Assembly (NCBI RefSeq): GCF_000018025.1
Contig: NC_009831.1
Coordinates: 2,976,001-3,040,000 of the forward strand
Direction of reading: 5' to 3'
From: Shewanella sediminis HAW-EB3
Lineage (GTDB): Bacteria > Pseudomonadota > Gammaproteobacteria > Enterobacterales > Shewanellaceae
Length of the DNA: 64,000 nucleotides
Below, in pieces: positions 42,283-50,242 of this stretch; position 1 is the stretch's first letter; the number at the start of each line of letters is the position of its first letter. A program made the translations under genes and the position numbers. The notes beneath the pieces were generated by a model. That model was not told where the DNA came from, ran no database searches, and worked only from the letters and a program-made list of their open reading frames with translations.

Positions 42283-44850
42283 TTACTTAGAATCGAGCGC
42301 TTTTGACACTTTCTCATACAGATCTTTTGACAAGTCTTCGAGCCCTAATATTCGTTTAAGCGACGCTTTCATCAGTGACTGTCTGGCTTGGTCAAACTTT
42401 TTAAACTGAATAAGAGGCGTAATTATCCGAGCTGCAACTTGCGGGTTTAACTTATTGAGCTTGATAATGGTGTCGGTGACAAACTCATAACCGCTGCCAT
42501 CGAGTTTATGGAACTGTACCGTGTTTGCAGACGCAAATGCACCAATTAACGAACGCACTCTGTTAGGGTTAGAAAAACTAAAAGATTGATGCTTAGTTAA
42601 CCTTTCGAGCTGCTGTAAACAGGTATCCGATGCACACGTAGCCTGCAGAGATAGCCACTTATCCATCACCAATGGTGTCTCACTCCACTTGGTTTCATAA
42701 TCAGACATCAAGGTGGTGCGTAGCGAGGAGTCTTCCCCGTTGAGCGCCAGTAATGCCCCAAGACTGTCAGTCATATTTTCAGCCTGTTCATACTGCACTT
42801 TGGCAAATCGCTGATGGTCATCTGAAACTTTTTGAAGTAACAACAAGCAAATATTCTTAAGCGCACGTGAACCGGCATTATCGATACTCGCCTGCTCACG
42901 ATAACGGCTAAGTAGTTCATCTTCACAGGCCATTGCCAGCTCTTCAACCACAAAAGACCTGGCAGTCGCCAGGGCATCGAGATCGACAGTTTCTGCTTGT
43001 TCAATTAAGGCTGAGACCGAAGGCAGAGTAAAGATTTCGGCAACCAGAGCATGGTCAAGCTCTTCACTGAGGAGTATACCACGGTAGGCATCGGTCACTC
43101 GTGGATCGATGTGCATCGATTGCTGCTGGTCTAAGTTAGCGACATTATCCCAAATAGATTGGCTGATAAGCGCTACAGAGGCTTCCCAACGGGCAACTTC
43201 ACTGCTGGCATAGCGCATCAGATGCACTAACTGTTCGACCGAGTAGGAGAAATCAAGCTTAACCGGCGCCGAGAAGTTTTGCAGTAGCGAAGGTATCGGC
43301 TGCTCGGTAATATCATTAAAGATAAACTCCTGACGAGACTCCTTAACATTCAAAACCTGACTCAACATTGAGGTTCCATCCGGTGATAAAAGCTCTAAAT
43401 CAAACGGAATATGAAGTGCTAGTTTGTCAGTTTGATCCGCCGTAGAATGTGTAACCTGCTCGATAACAAGAGAATAGCACGCCTTTTTAGCATCATACTT
43501 CTCCGTCACTGTGACCACCGGAGTTCCGGATTGACTATACCAACGTTTAAATAGTGAGAGGTCTACGCCACTGGCGTCTGTCATAGCAGCGGCAAAGTCA
43601 TCACAGGTCACAGCCTGACCATCATGACGTTCGAAATACAGTTTCATACCGGCTTGAAATGACTTTTCACCAAGTAAGGTATGCATCATACGAATAACTT
43701 CGGCACCTTTGTTATAGACAGTAACCGTATAGAAGTTGTTCATCTCGATCACAGACTCAGGGCGTATAGGATGCGCCATGGGTCCTGAATCTTCGGCGAA
43801 CTGCTGATTTTTTATCACCTTAATGGCATGAATACGATTAACCGCACGAGAGCCGAGATCTGAGCTGAACTCTTGATCTCTAAATACGGTTAACCCTTCT
43901 TTAAGACTCAGTTGAAACCAATCTCTGCAGGTCACCCTGTTTCCTGTCCAGTTGTGGAAATACTCATGCCCCACCACCGACTCGATACCATGATAATCCT
44001 CATCTGTCGCCGAGTTCGTATCGGCCAACACATATTTGGTATTGAATACATTGAGCCCTTTGTTCTCCATAGCGCCCATATTGAAGAAATCGACCGCCAC
44101 AATCATGTATATATCCAGATCATACTCAAGATCGAACCTGGACTCATCCCAAGCCATCGACTTCTTTAACGATGCCATTGCATGGTGAGCCTTATGAAGG
44201 TTACCTTTATCGACAAAGACCTGTAATTTGATCTGCCGTTGGCTTGATGTAACAAACTGATCTTCCAACAGATCAAAATCTCCTGCGACCAGGGCAAACA
44301 GATAGGCTGGCTTTGGAAACGGATCATGCCATTTAACAAAATGACGTCCCGATGAAGTCTCGCCCTGCTCCAGTAAATTACCGTTGCTCAAAAGGTAGGG
44401 AAATGCCTTGGCATCTGCTTCAACTCTCACACTGTACACAGCAAGTACGTCGGGTCTGTCGAGGAAATAGGTGATACGTCTGAAGCCTTCGGCCTCGCAC
44501 TGAGTACAGTAGGCCCCGTCAGACATATAGAGTCCTTCGAGGCTTGAATTCGATTCAGGATCGAGTTTTGTTACTATCTCTAACTCAAACTCTTCAAGCT
44601 GAGTCTCGATACTAAGTTTTGCCTCTTCCTGGCTATAGCAGGTATCAACACCAGCGACTTTAAGTGAAATGATCTCAATACCTTCACCGTGTAATACTAA
44701 GGTCGTCGCTTGGTCATCTTTTCGTACAACCTGACTTTTCGCCGTGACAAATGTCTCTGCCCCATCCAAATAGAAGTCGAGATCGATATGGGTGATGGTA
44801 AAAGCAGGAGCCAGGTAATCCTTCAGGTACTTCGCATTCATTGTTGTCAT
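42283..44850 (-). CDS. pepN: Aminopeptidase N
   Basis: An 855-residue M1 zinc metallopeptidase removing N-terminal residues from peptides in the cytoplasm. It has substrate motif GAMEN (MGAMENKGLNVF), zinc ligands HEYFH at 295-299 and a Glu 18 residues later in KEGLTVF. Length and motifs agree with E. coli PepN. AAGG lies seven bases before the ATG. An ATACCA-AC-TGGTAT palindrome lies 33 bases upstream (44884-44897). Confidence 0.97.
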   Translation of the reverse strand: MTTMNAKYLKDYLAPAFTITHIDLDFYLDGAETFVTAKSQVVRKDDQATTLVLHGEGIEIISLKVAGVDTCYSQEEAKLSIETQLEEFELEIVTKLDPESNSSLEGLYMSDGAYCTQCEAEGFRRITYFLDRPDVLAVYSVRVEADAKAFPYLLSNGNLLEQGETSSGRHFVKWHDPFPKPAYLFALVAGDFDLLEDQFVTSSQRQIKLQVFVDKGNLHKAHHAMASLKKSMAWDESRFDLEYDLDIYMIVAVDFFNMGAMENKGLNVFNTKYVLADTNSATDEDYHGIESVVGHEYFHNWTGNRVTCRDWFQLSLKEGLTVFRDQEFSSDLGSRAVNRIHAIKVIKNQQFAEDSGPMAHPIRPESVIEMNNFYTVTVYNKGAEVIRMMHTLLGEKSFQAGMKLYFERHDGQAVTCDDFAAAMTDASGVDLSLFKRWYSQSGTPVVTVTEKYDAKKACYSLVIEQVTHSTADQTDKLALHIPFDLELLSPDGTSMLSQVLNVKESRQEFIFNDITEQPIPSLLQNFSAPVKLDFSYSVEQLVHLMRYASSEVARWEASVALISQSIWDNVANLDQQQSMHIDPRVTDAYRGILLSEELDHALVAEIFTLPSVSALIEQAETVDLDALATARSFVVEELAMACEDELLSRYREQASIDNAGSRALKNICLLLLQKVSDDHQRFAKVQYEQAENMTDSLGALLALNGEDSSLRTTLMSDYETKWSETPLVMDKWLSLQATCASDTCLQQLERLTKHQSFSFSNPNRVRSLIGAFASANTVQFHKLDGSGYEFVTDTIIKLNKLNPQVAARIITPLIQFKKFDQARQSLMKASLKRILGLEDLSKDLYEKVSKALDSK

Positions 44851-44930
44851 AAACAGGCCTTAAATCCTTTTTACATACTTATAATACCAACTGGTATAAA
44901 TAAACTAAGTTTGGGATGTAACAGATATGA

Positions 44931-44955
44931 AAAAACGCGCCATTGGCGCGTTTTT
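44931..44955. terminator. Intrinsic terminator of prc
   Basis: AAAAACGCGCC-ATT-GGCGCGTTTTT, perfect seven-base GC stem with A/T tails on both sides, 17 bases after the prc stop. Confidence 0.88.
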
Positions 44956-44971
44956 AATTATTTAACTCGTT

Positions 44972-47044
44972 TTACTTTGATTCGTTTTTAGCCACTCTTT
45001 CGATATCGACCATATCGAGAGTGATATAAACCGTTTCATCACGGAAAGCATCCGGTGTAACCAGTTCATCTTCATCTGCATCCGATTCAGTTTCTGTATC
45101 TTCTGAATCGAGCGACTTAACAACCTCTAAGCCTTGGCTCACACGACGTTCATTAAGACGAACGAGCTGCTTCTTGTCATTGGCTTCGCGCTCTGCAATA
45201 CGTTCACTCTCAACAAGAGAGACCGTTTTTTCATCATGATGCTGCTTAAATTCGGCAATATCTTGGTAAATATAGCTAAACTCAACATCTTGCTTAATAC
45301 GAGAATCGTGCTTAACAGACAAGTTACCGATCATGTTAGGGCTAACATCACCCAGAGTGCCATATTGTGCAACCGGCACTTTATCCCAAGGCAATGCATT
45401 CTCTTCCTCAGCTTCACCATACTCACCCGGCTCTAAAGCACTCGGGAATGAAATATCCGGTGTAACACCCTTAAGCTGAGTACTGCCACCATTGATACGG
45501 TAGAACTTAGCTATGGTGTACTGAACGTGACCAATTGGCTTCTCATACATATCATAGATACGGCCGAGGCTCTTATGCTGCTGAACCGTACCTTTACCGA
45601 AAGTCGACTCACCGACAATCAGCGCACGGTCATAATCCTGAAGTGCAGCAGCGAAAATTTCAGAGGCAGAAGCACTATAACGATCAACCATGACTGTTAA
45701 TGGTCCGCTATAGGTGGTACGGCCGTCATTATCTCGATTTTGCGAGACCTTACCATTGGCATCTCTTATTTGTACAACCGGACCTTGCTCGATAAACAAT
45801 CCGGTTAAGAGTGTAGCCTCGGTTAATGCACCACCACCGTTGCCCCGCAGATCAATAATAACACCTTCGACCTGCGCTTTTTTCAGCTTAATCAGCTCTT
45901 TAGACACATCTTTAGACAGATCCATATAGAAGCCTGGGATCTGGATGACACCGACCTTACGATTAGCATAGAGACCTTCATCTGGCTCTATCACCTCAGA
46001 GGTAGCTGCACGATCTTCGAGTCTGATCTTATCTCTTACTATGGTCACTTCGAATGTTTTAGCCGAAGAACCACCTTTTTTAGGTAAAATCTGTAAAACG
46101 ACTTTACTGCCCTTAGGGCCTTTAATCAGCTCGACAACATCATCGAGACGCCAGCCAATGACATCAACAATCTCTTTGTCATCCTGGCCAACACCGACAA
46201 TCTTATCTTCCGGTGATAACTTTTCACTCGTTGCTGCGGGCCCGCCAGCAACCAGACTCTTGATGACGGTATAATCATCATCCATCTGTAATACGGCACC
46301 AATACCCTCAAGACTTAAGTTCATCTCCATCTGGAAACGTTCAGCATTTCTTGGAGAGAGATAACTGGTGTGAGGCTCTACGGTGCGAGAAAAGGCATTC
46401 ATCACGCCTTGAAAAACATCTTCACTCTTAGTCTGACTAAGGCGCTTAATCGCATTGTTATAGCGCTTCTCAAGAACGGGAACAATTTCATCCCACTCTT
46501 TACCGGTTAATTTAAGGTTTAACGCATCATATTTGACTCTTTGACGCCATAACTCGTTGAGTTCAGCCTCATCTTTCGGCCAGGCGGCATCTTCACGATT
46601 AAACTGATACTTATCATTAGCAAGAGTAAAATCCATCTCTTTGTCTAAGAGAGATAATGCATATGAGAAACGGTCATAACGACGCTTTTGAACGAGTTCG
46701 AACATCTTATAAGCAGGAGTCAAATCACCACTTTTAAGCATGTCATCAAACTGTTTCGAATAAACAGCAAAAGTATCAAGATCTGTTTGTAGCAATACAT
46801 TACGACGGTAATCTAATTGCTTGAGGTAGCGCTTGAATACCTGCTCGGAAAACGCATCATCAAGATCAAATCTGTGATAGTGAGAGCGAGTAAAGAGGCC
46901 AGTAACGCGCTTACTGGCTACTTTATGCTGCGGTTCCTGCGATAGTGCGGGTAACTCGCTGAATGGAATTGATGGGGTTAACGCCCACGCCGAGAATCCT
47001 ACAAAAATACTGGCGATTGAGGCAGCCAGGGTAATTTTTCGCAT
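44972..47044 (-). CDS. prc: Carboxy-terminal processing protease (Tsp/Prc)
   Basis: A 690-residue periplasmic protease degrading proteins with nonpolar C-termini. Signal peptide (ASIASIFVGFSAWA), N-terminal helical region, PDZ domain (MEMNLSLEGIGAVLQ onward, near 235-320), and the Ser/Lys dyad in DRYSASASEIFAAAL and ESTFGKGTVQQ. A DUF3340-type C-terminal domain follows with an acidic insert. The frame could start at TTG codons, but ATG at 47044 ten bases after AAGGAG is the likely start. It follows proQ by 29 bases, as in E. coli. Confidence 0.96.
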   Translation of the reverse strand: MRKITLAASIASIFVGFSAWALTPSIPFSELPALSQEPQHKVASKRVTGLFTRSHYHRFDLDDAFSEQVFKRYLKQLDYRRNVLLQTDLDTFAVYSKQFDDMLKSGDLTPAYKMFELVQKRRYDRFSYALSLLDKEMDFTLANDKYQFNREDAAWPKDEAELNELWRQRVKYDALNLKLTGKEWDEIVPVLEKRYNNAIKRLSQTKSEDVFQGVMNAFSRTVEPHTSYLSPRNAERFQMEMNLSLEGIGAVLQMDDDYTVIKSLVAGGPAATSEKLSPEDKIVGVGQDDKEIVDVIGWRLDDVVELIKGPKGSKVVLQILPKKGGSSAKTFEVTIVRDKIRLEDRAATSEVIEPDEGLYANRKVGVIQIPGFYMDLSKDVSKELIKLKKAQVEGVIIDLRGNGGGALTEATLLTGLFIEQGPVVQIRDANGKVSQNRDNDGRTTYSGPLTVMVDRYSASASEIFAAALQDYDRALIVGESTFGKGTVQQHKSLGRIYDMYEKPIGHVQYTIAKFYRINGGSTQLKGVTPDISFPSALEPGEYGEAEEENALPWDKVPVAQYGTLGDVSPNMIGNLSVKHDSRIKQDVEFSYIYQDIAEFKQHHDEKTVSLVESERIAEREANDKKQLVRLNERRVSQGLEVVKSLDSEDTETESDADEDELVTPDAFRDETVYITLDMVDIERVAKNESK

Positions 47045-47073
47045 CAACAAGTTACTCCTTTACTATGAGATAG

Positions 47074-47715
47074 TTACAGCATTATGTGTTCAATACGTAC
47101 TTTAACGGTTAAACCTGAATCTAACTGTACCTGAACATCTTCTTTCTTAATGTCTAAGATAACGCCAGCAACTGGTGTCTTACCTAGTTTGACATTAACA
47201 CGCTGATTTTGTTTCAGCTCATTTAACACAGCAGGTGTTAAAATAACTTCCGGAGCTTGCTCTTTAACCGGCTTAGGTGCTGGTTTTGCACGTTTAGCAG
47301 CAGGTTTCTTTGCTGGCTTTTTATTCGCCTTAGCAGCCTGACCTTCGCTCTTAGCGGCAGCGGCTTTGGCTACACGCTTAGCTTTAGCCTTCTCTTGACT
47401 CTCTTTAAGAGTAGACTGAGCATGGTCTATGTGCTCTTGCTCTAACTCACCACAAGGGGTTCCGTCTAAGTCGATACGCTGTGCACCGGCTTTAACGCCC
47501 TTTAGGTAACGCCAACTACTAGTATAGCGTCTTAAGGCAATTCTCAATTGAGTTTTACTGACTTTAGAATCATCAGCTAACCTTTCAGCCAAATCCTGAA
47601 ACAATCCAATTTTTAATGGCTTCGTTTCACCCTCGGCGATAAAGCACAAAGGAAATGTTTCATATAAATACGCAAGAATTGCGTTGGTGTCGGTCAACTT
47701 CTCTGTTGATTCCAT
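47074..47715 (-). CDS. proQ: RNA chaperone ProQ
   Basis: A global RNA-binding protein of 213 residues. The N-terminal FinO/ProQ domain ([14 protein letters not shown] and [24 protein letters not shown]) is followed by an Ala/Lys-rich linker (residues about 125-165) and a C-terminal Tudor-like domain ([17 protein letters not shown]). Two adjacent ATGs (47718 and 47715) follow GGAAG; the second has better spacing. The open frame extends 52 codons further upstream without homology. Upstream of prc, as in E. coli. Confidence 0.95.
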   Translation of the reverse strand: MESTEKLTDTNAILAYLYETFPLCFIAEGETKPLKIGLFQDLAERLADDSKVSKTQLRIALRRYTSSWRYLKGVKAGAQRIDLDGTPCGELEQEHIDHAQSTLKESQEKAKAKRVAKAAAAKSEGQAAKANKKPAKKPAAKRAKPAPKPVKEQAPEVILTPAVLNELKQNQRVNVKLGKTPVAGVILDIKKEDVQVQLDSGLTVKVRIEHIML

Positions 47716-47982
47716 CATTACTTCCACAGTTAAAAAAGGGACACTAGTTGAACATATCGAAAAGATACGCCACCAAGAGTCGTTTATATTTGTCTGTCTT
47801 AGGCCAAGTACAAGCTCCAATAGCAACATTGAAACTCGATACGAAGAACTGAAACAGCAAACATACCTTAGCAATTACAATTAACAAACGCCAAGCTTTC
47901 ATTCCACGAATGGAAATATCTCGACGCCCTTATCATTCGAACCGCCTATTATAAACGGGACTTTGACGATTGCGACCATCAA

Positions 47983-48462
47983 TTATGATAAATTGGTTGT
48001 AGTTTGAGCAAATAACGCCTTTTCAAAGCTATTTACCAATTTTTCCAGTCCAACTTGGTCAGTTTCAGCGAATCTTGCCAGGCTTGGGCTGTCAATATCG
48101 AGGACGGCTACCACTTCGTGATCACGCATAATAGGGATCACAATCTCTGAATTACTAGCCGCATCGCAGGCAATATGACCATCAAATTGATGGACATCGG
48201 CAATCCGCTGAGTCGTGCCCTCTGAAGCAGCCGTTCCACACACACCTTTTCCTAGTGGAATCCGCGTGCAAGCCACTTTACCTTGAAATGGACCTAATAC
48301 TAACTGTTTATTTTTTAAAAGATAAAACCCTACCCAATTCAAATCATCTAAGGCGTCATTTATCAAGGCCGAAAAGTTTGCCATTGCAGCAATCAAGTCA
48401 TCTTCACCATCGAGTAGTGCCTTGGCTTGCCTATCCAGTGATGAGTAAAATTCCGTTATCAT
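47983..48462 (-). CDS. msrC: Free methionine-(R)-sulfoxide reductase
   Basis: A 159-residue GAF-domain enzyme (YebR type) reducing free Met-R-sulfoxide. The cysteines typical of the active site are seen in VACTRIPLGKGVCGTAA and HIACDAASNSEIVIP. Length matches E. coli MsrC. AGGAAG lies five bases before the ATG. It lies between yebG and proQ; the order prc-proQ-msrC-letAB is as in E. coli, with yebG inserted. Confidence 0.93.
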   Translation of the reverse strand: MITEFYSSLDRQAKALLDGEDDLIAAMANFSALINDALDDLNWVGFYLLKNKQLVLGPFQGKVACTRIPLGKGVCGTAASEGTTQRIADVHQFDGHIACDAASNSEIVIPIMRDHEVVAVLDIDSPSLARFAETDQVGLEKLVNSFEKALFAQTTTNLS

Positions 48463-48479
48463 ACAAACTTCCTAACAAT

Positions 48480-48764
48480 TTATTTTTTCGATTCGGCTTT
48501 ATTAGCCGTTTTTTTAGGCGAAGGTTCTTTTTTAGGCGCAACACCTTTCAATAAACTCATTAGTTGCTCTTTATGTTGTGCCAGATAGAAACTTAACTTT
48601 TCACAAGTATTTTCATCTATCTCAAGCTCGGACTCGGTCAAGAAAGGAGTGAGTTGATCCGCGATATCAAGCATCTTATCGTAGGCATCCGCCTCCTTCT
48701 TAGATGTAAATGTCATCTTCTCAACCCCTTCTCTGACCACAACAAATTTAGTAATAACTGCCAT
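48480..48764 (-). CDS. yebG: SOS-inducible protein YebG
   Basis: A 94-residue DNA-damage-inducible protein; recognised by MAVITKFVVVREGVEKMTFT, SKKEADAYDKMLDIADQL, matching E. coli YebG. The C-terminus is Lys-rich (KKEPSPKKTANKAESKK). ATG at 48764 is chosen because AGGG lies five to seven bases upstream, within the codons of the longer frame (ATG at 48776). A LexA box lies directly upstream, so induction by DNA damage is expected. Confidence 0.92.
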   Translation of the reverse strand: MAVITKFVVVREGVEKMTFTSKKEADAYDKMLDIADQLTPFLTESELEIDENTCEKLSFYLAQHKEQLMSLLKGVAPKKEPSPKKTANKAESKK

Positions 48765-48775
48765 GACTGCCCTCA

Positions 48776-48795
48776 TACTGTTTTTATATACAGTT
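48776..48795. promoter_or_regulatory. LexA (SOS) box of yebG
   Basis: TACTGTTTTTATATACAGTT: CTG-N10-CAG with only one or two departures from the consensus. It begins 11 bases before the yebG ATG, so it overlaps the transcription start region. Confidence 0.9.
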
Positions 48796-48981
48796 ACAGA
48801 GTCTCATAAAAACAAGTTCTTATGCAAGTACTCTGGAAAATCTGATAGTATCTGATTGATTATCGACACAGAGATCTTCCATGGAATGTGATTCAGGCGT
48901 GCTACGCTTAATCAACAGCGGTGGGTTATCTGCAAAAGACATGTATCAATAACGGGTGTAAGAAACGGATTGAAATCGGCG

Positions 48982-49608
48982 ATGGAACAAGAATGTGCTG
49001 ACAATAGTGTGGTGTTATGCCGCTCTTGTGACTTAGTTATCAGAAAACGTGCGCTACCTTCAGGCGTCCGTGCATTATGTCCTCGCTGTCATACAACTCT
49101 ATACGACACGCCATACTGTTCAATCAACGGTATGTTAGCCTTGTGTTTAACAGCTTTACTTTTTTTGCTTCCGGCCAATGTACTGCCAGTGCTTGAGCTG
49201 CACTTTTTAGGCAGTGTCAGAACCACGACGATTATCGAAGGCGCTATGGCGGTATCGAATCAAGGCTATTGGATTGTAGGTATCGCCGTTTTAGTTTCAG
49301 CAGTCATCGCTCCTGCACTACTCATTTGGTCTGTATTCTGTCAAATTTTAATAATCAAATATCGTCTAAACTCCCCCTTTTTTCGTGCGGTACTGAAACG
49401 TCTACTCAGTTATCAGGGCTTGTTGGCGCAATTGAGCATGCTAGAAATTTATATGATCAGTATTCTCGTCTCTGTATTTCAACTCTCAGATTTTGCAGAT
49501 ATTTTCTTAGGGATGGGTACTTTTTGCTTCGGAATGTTATTTTTGGTCACCCTGTTTCTTCAACGTGAGTACAATCTGGAACATATGTGGAGTGTTTTAG
49601 ATGAGTGA
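48982..49608 (+). CDS. letA: LetA/PqiA N-terminal half protein
   Basis: A 208-residue inner-membrane protein corresponding to the first half of E. coli YebS (LetA). Zinc-ribbon CRSCDLV and CPRCHTTL precede four membrane helices. Together with the next gene it would make the LetA partner of the LetB tunnel for lipid transport between membranes. The start is ATG at 48982 or TTG at 48970; the ribosome site is weak. It overlaps the next gene by eight bases (ATGAGTGA). Confidence 0.85.
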   Translation: MEQECADNSVVLCRSCDLVIRKRALPSGVRALCPRCHTTLYDTPYCSINGMLALCLTALLFLLPANVLPVLELHFLGSVRTTTIIEGAMAVSNQGYWIVGIAVLVSAVIAPALLIWSVFCQILIIKYRLNSPFFRAVLKRLLSYQGLLAQLSMLEIYMISILVSVFQLSDFADIFLGMGTFCFGMLFLVTLFLQREYNLEHMWSVLDE

Positions 49609-50242
49609 ACTCAATAACAAGATGCAAGGCATAACGCTGGGTCTAACCCCCTGTCCCTCTTGCGGTAAACTATCTGTTCATTCAGATATTCACTGTAAGC
49701 GGTGTGGTAAAGCATTAGTATTGCGAGACTATTCCAGTCTCCATAAAAGTTGGGCCCTGTTGATCACGGCAACCATTTTATTGTTTCCAGCCAATCTCTA
49801 CCCCATCACTATGTTGGTCAACAGAGGGCAGATCCGCCACGATACTATTTTCACAGGGATAGTCCACTTGGTCGAGTCGGATATGTTCCCTATCGCTGTC
49901 ATTCTATTTACTGCCAGCATTCTGGTCCCTATGCTGAAGATCGTCGGGCTAACCGCATATTTGATCGCTATCAGTTTCCGACTGCCAATATCTAAACAGA
50001 AATTGATGATCGGATTTCATATCATTGAATGGATAGGACGTTGGTCGATGTTGGACCTTTTCGTTATATCAATAACCGCCGCACTGGTTAATATGGGCCA
50101 GTTGTTAGATGCTAAACCCGCACCGGCAGCCACTGCTTTTGCCTTGGTCATATTACTGACCCAATTAGCAGCAAAAGTGCTGGATACTCGTTTACTCTGG
50201 GATCGATTGGAATCGAAAGATGACGCAAATGGAAACACCTAA
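49601..50242 (+). CDS. letA: LetA/PqiA C-terminal half protein
   Basis: A 213-residue inner-membrane protein matching the second half of LetA: zinc ribbon CPSCGKLS and CKRCGKAL, four helices, and the SLHKSWALLITATILLFPAN block that repeats LALCLTALLFLLPANVLPV of the first gene. In E. coli both halves are one 427-residue chain. Overlaps both neighbours, so the three genes form one translational unit with letB. Confidence 0.85.
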   Translation: MSELNNKMQGITLGLTPCPSCGKLSVHSDIHCKRCGKALVLRDYSSLHKSWALLITATILLFPANLYPITMLVNRGQIRHDTIFTGIVHLVESDMFPIAVILFTASILVPMLKIVGLTAYLIAISFRLPISKQKLMIGFHIIEWIGRWSMLDLFVISITAALVNMGQLLDAKPAPAATAFALVILLTQLAAKVLDTRLLWDRLESKDDANGNT

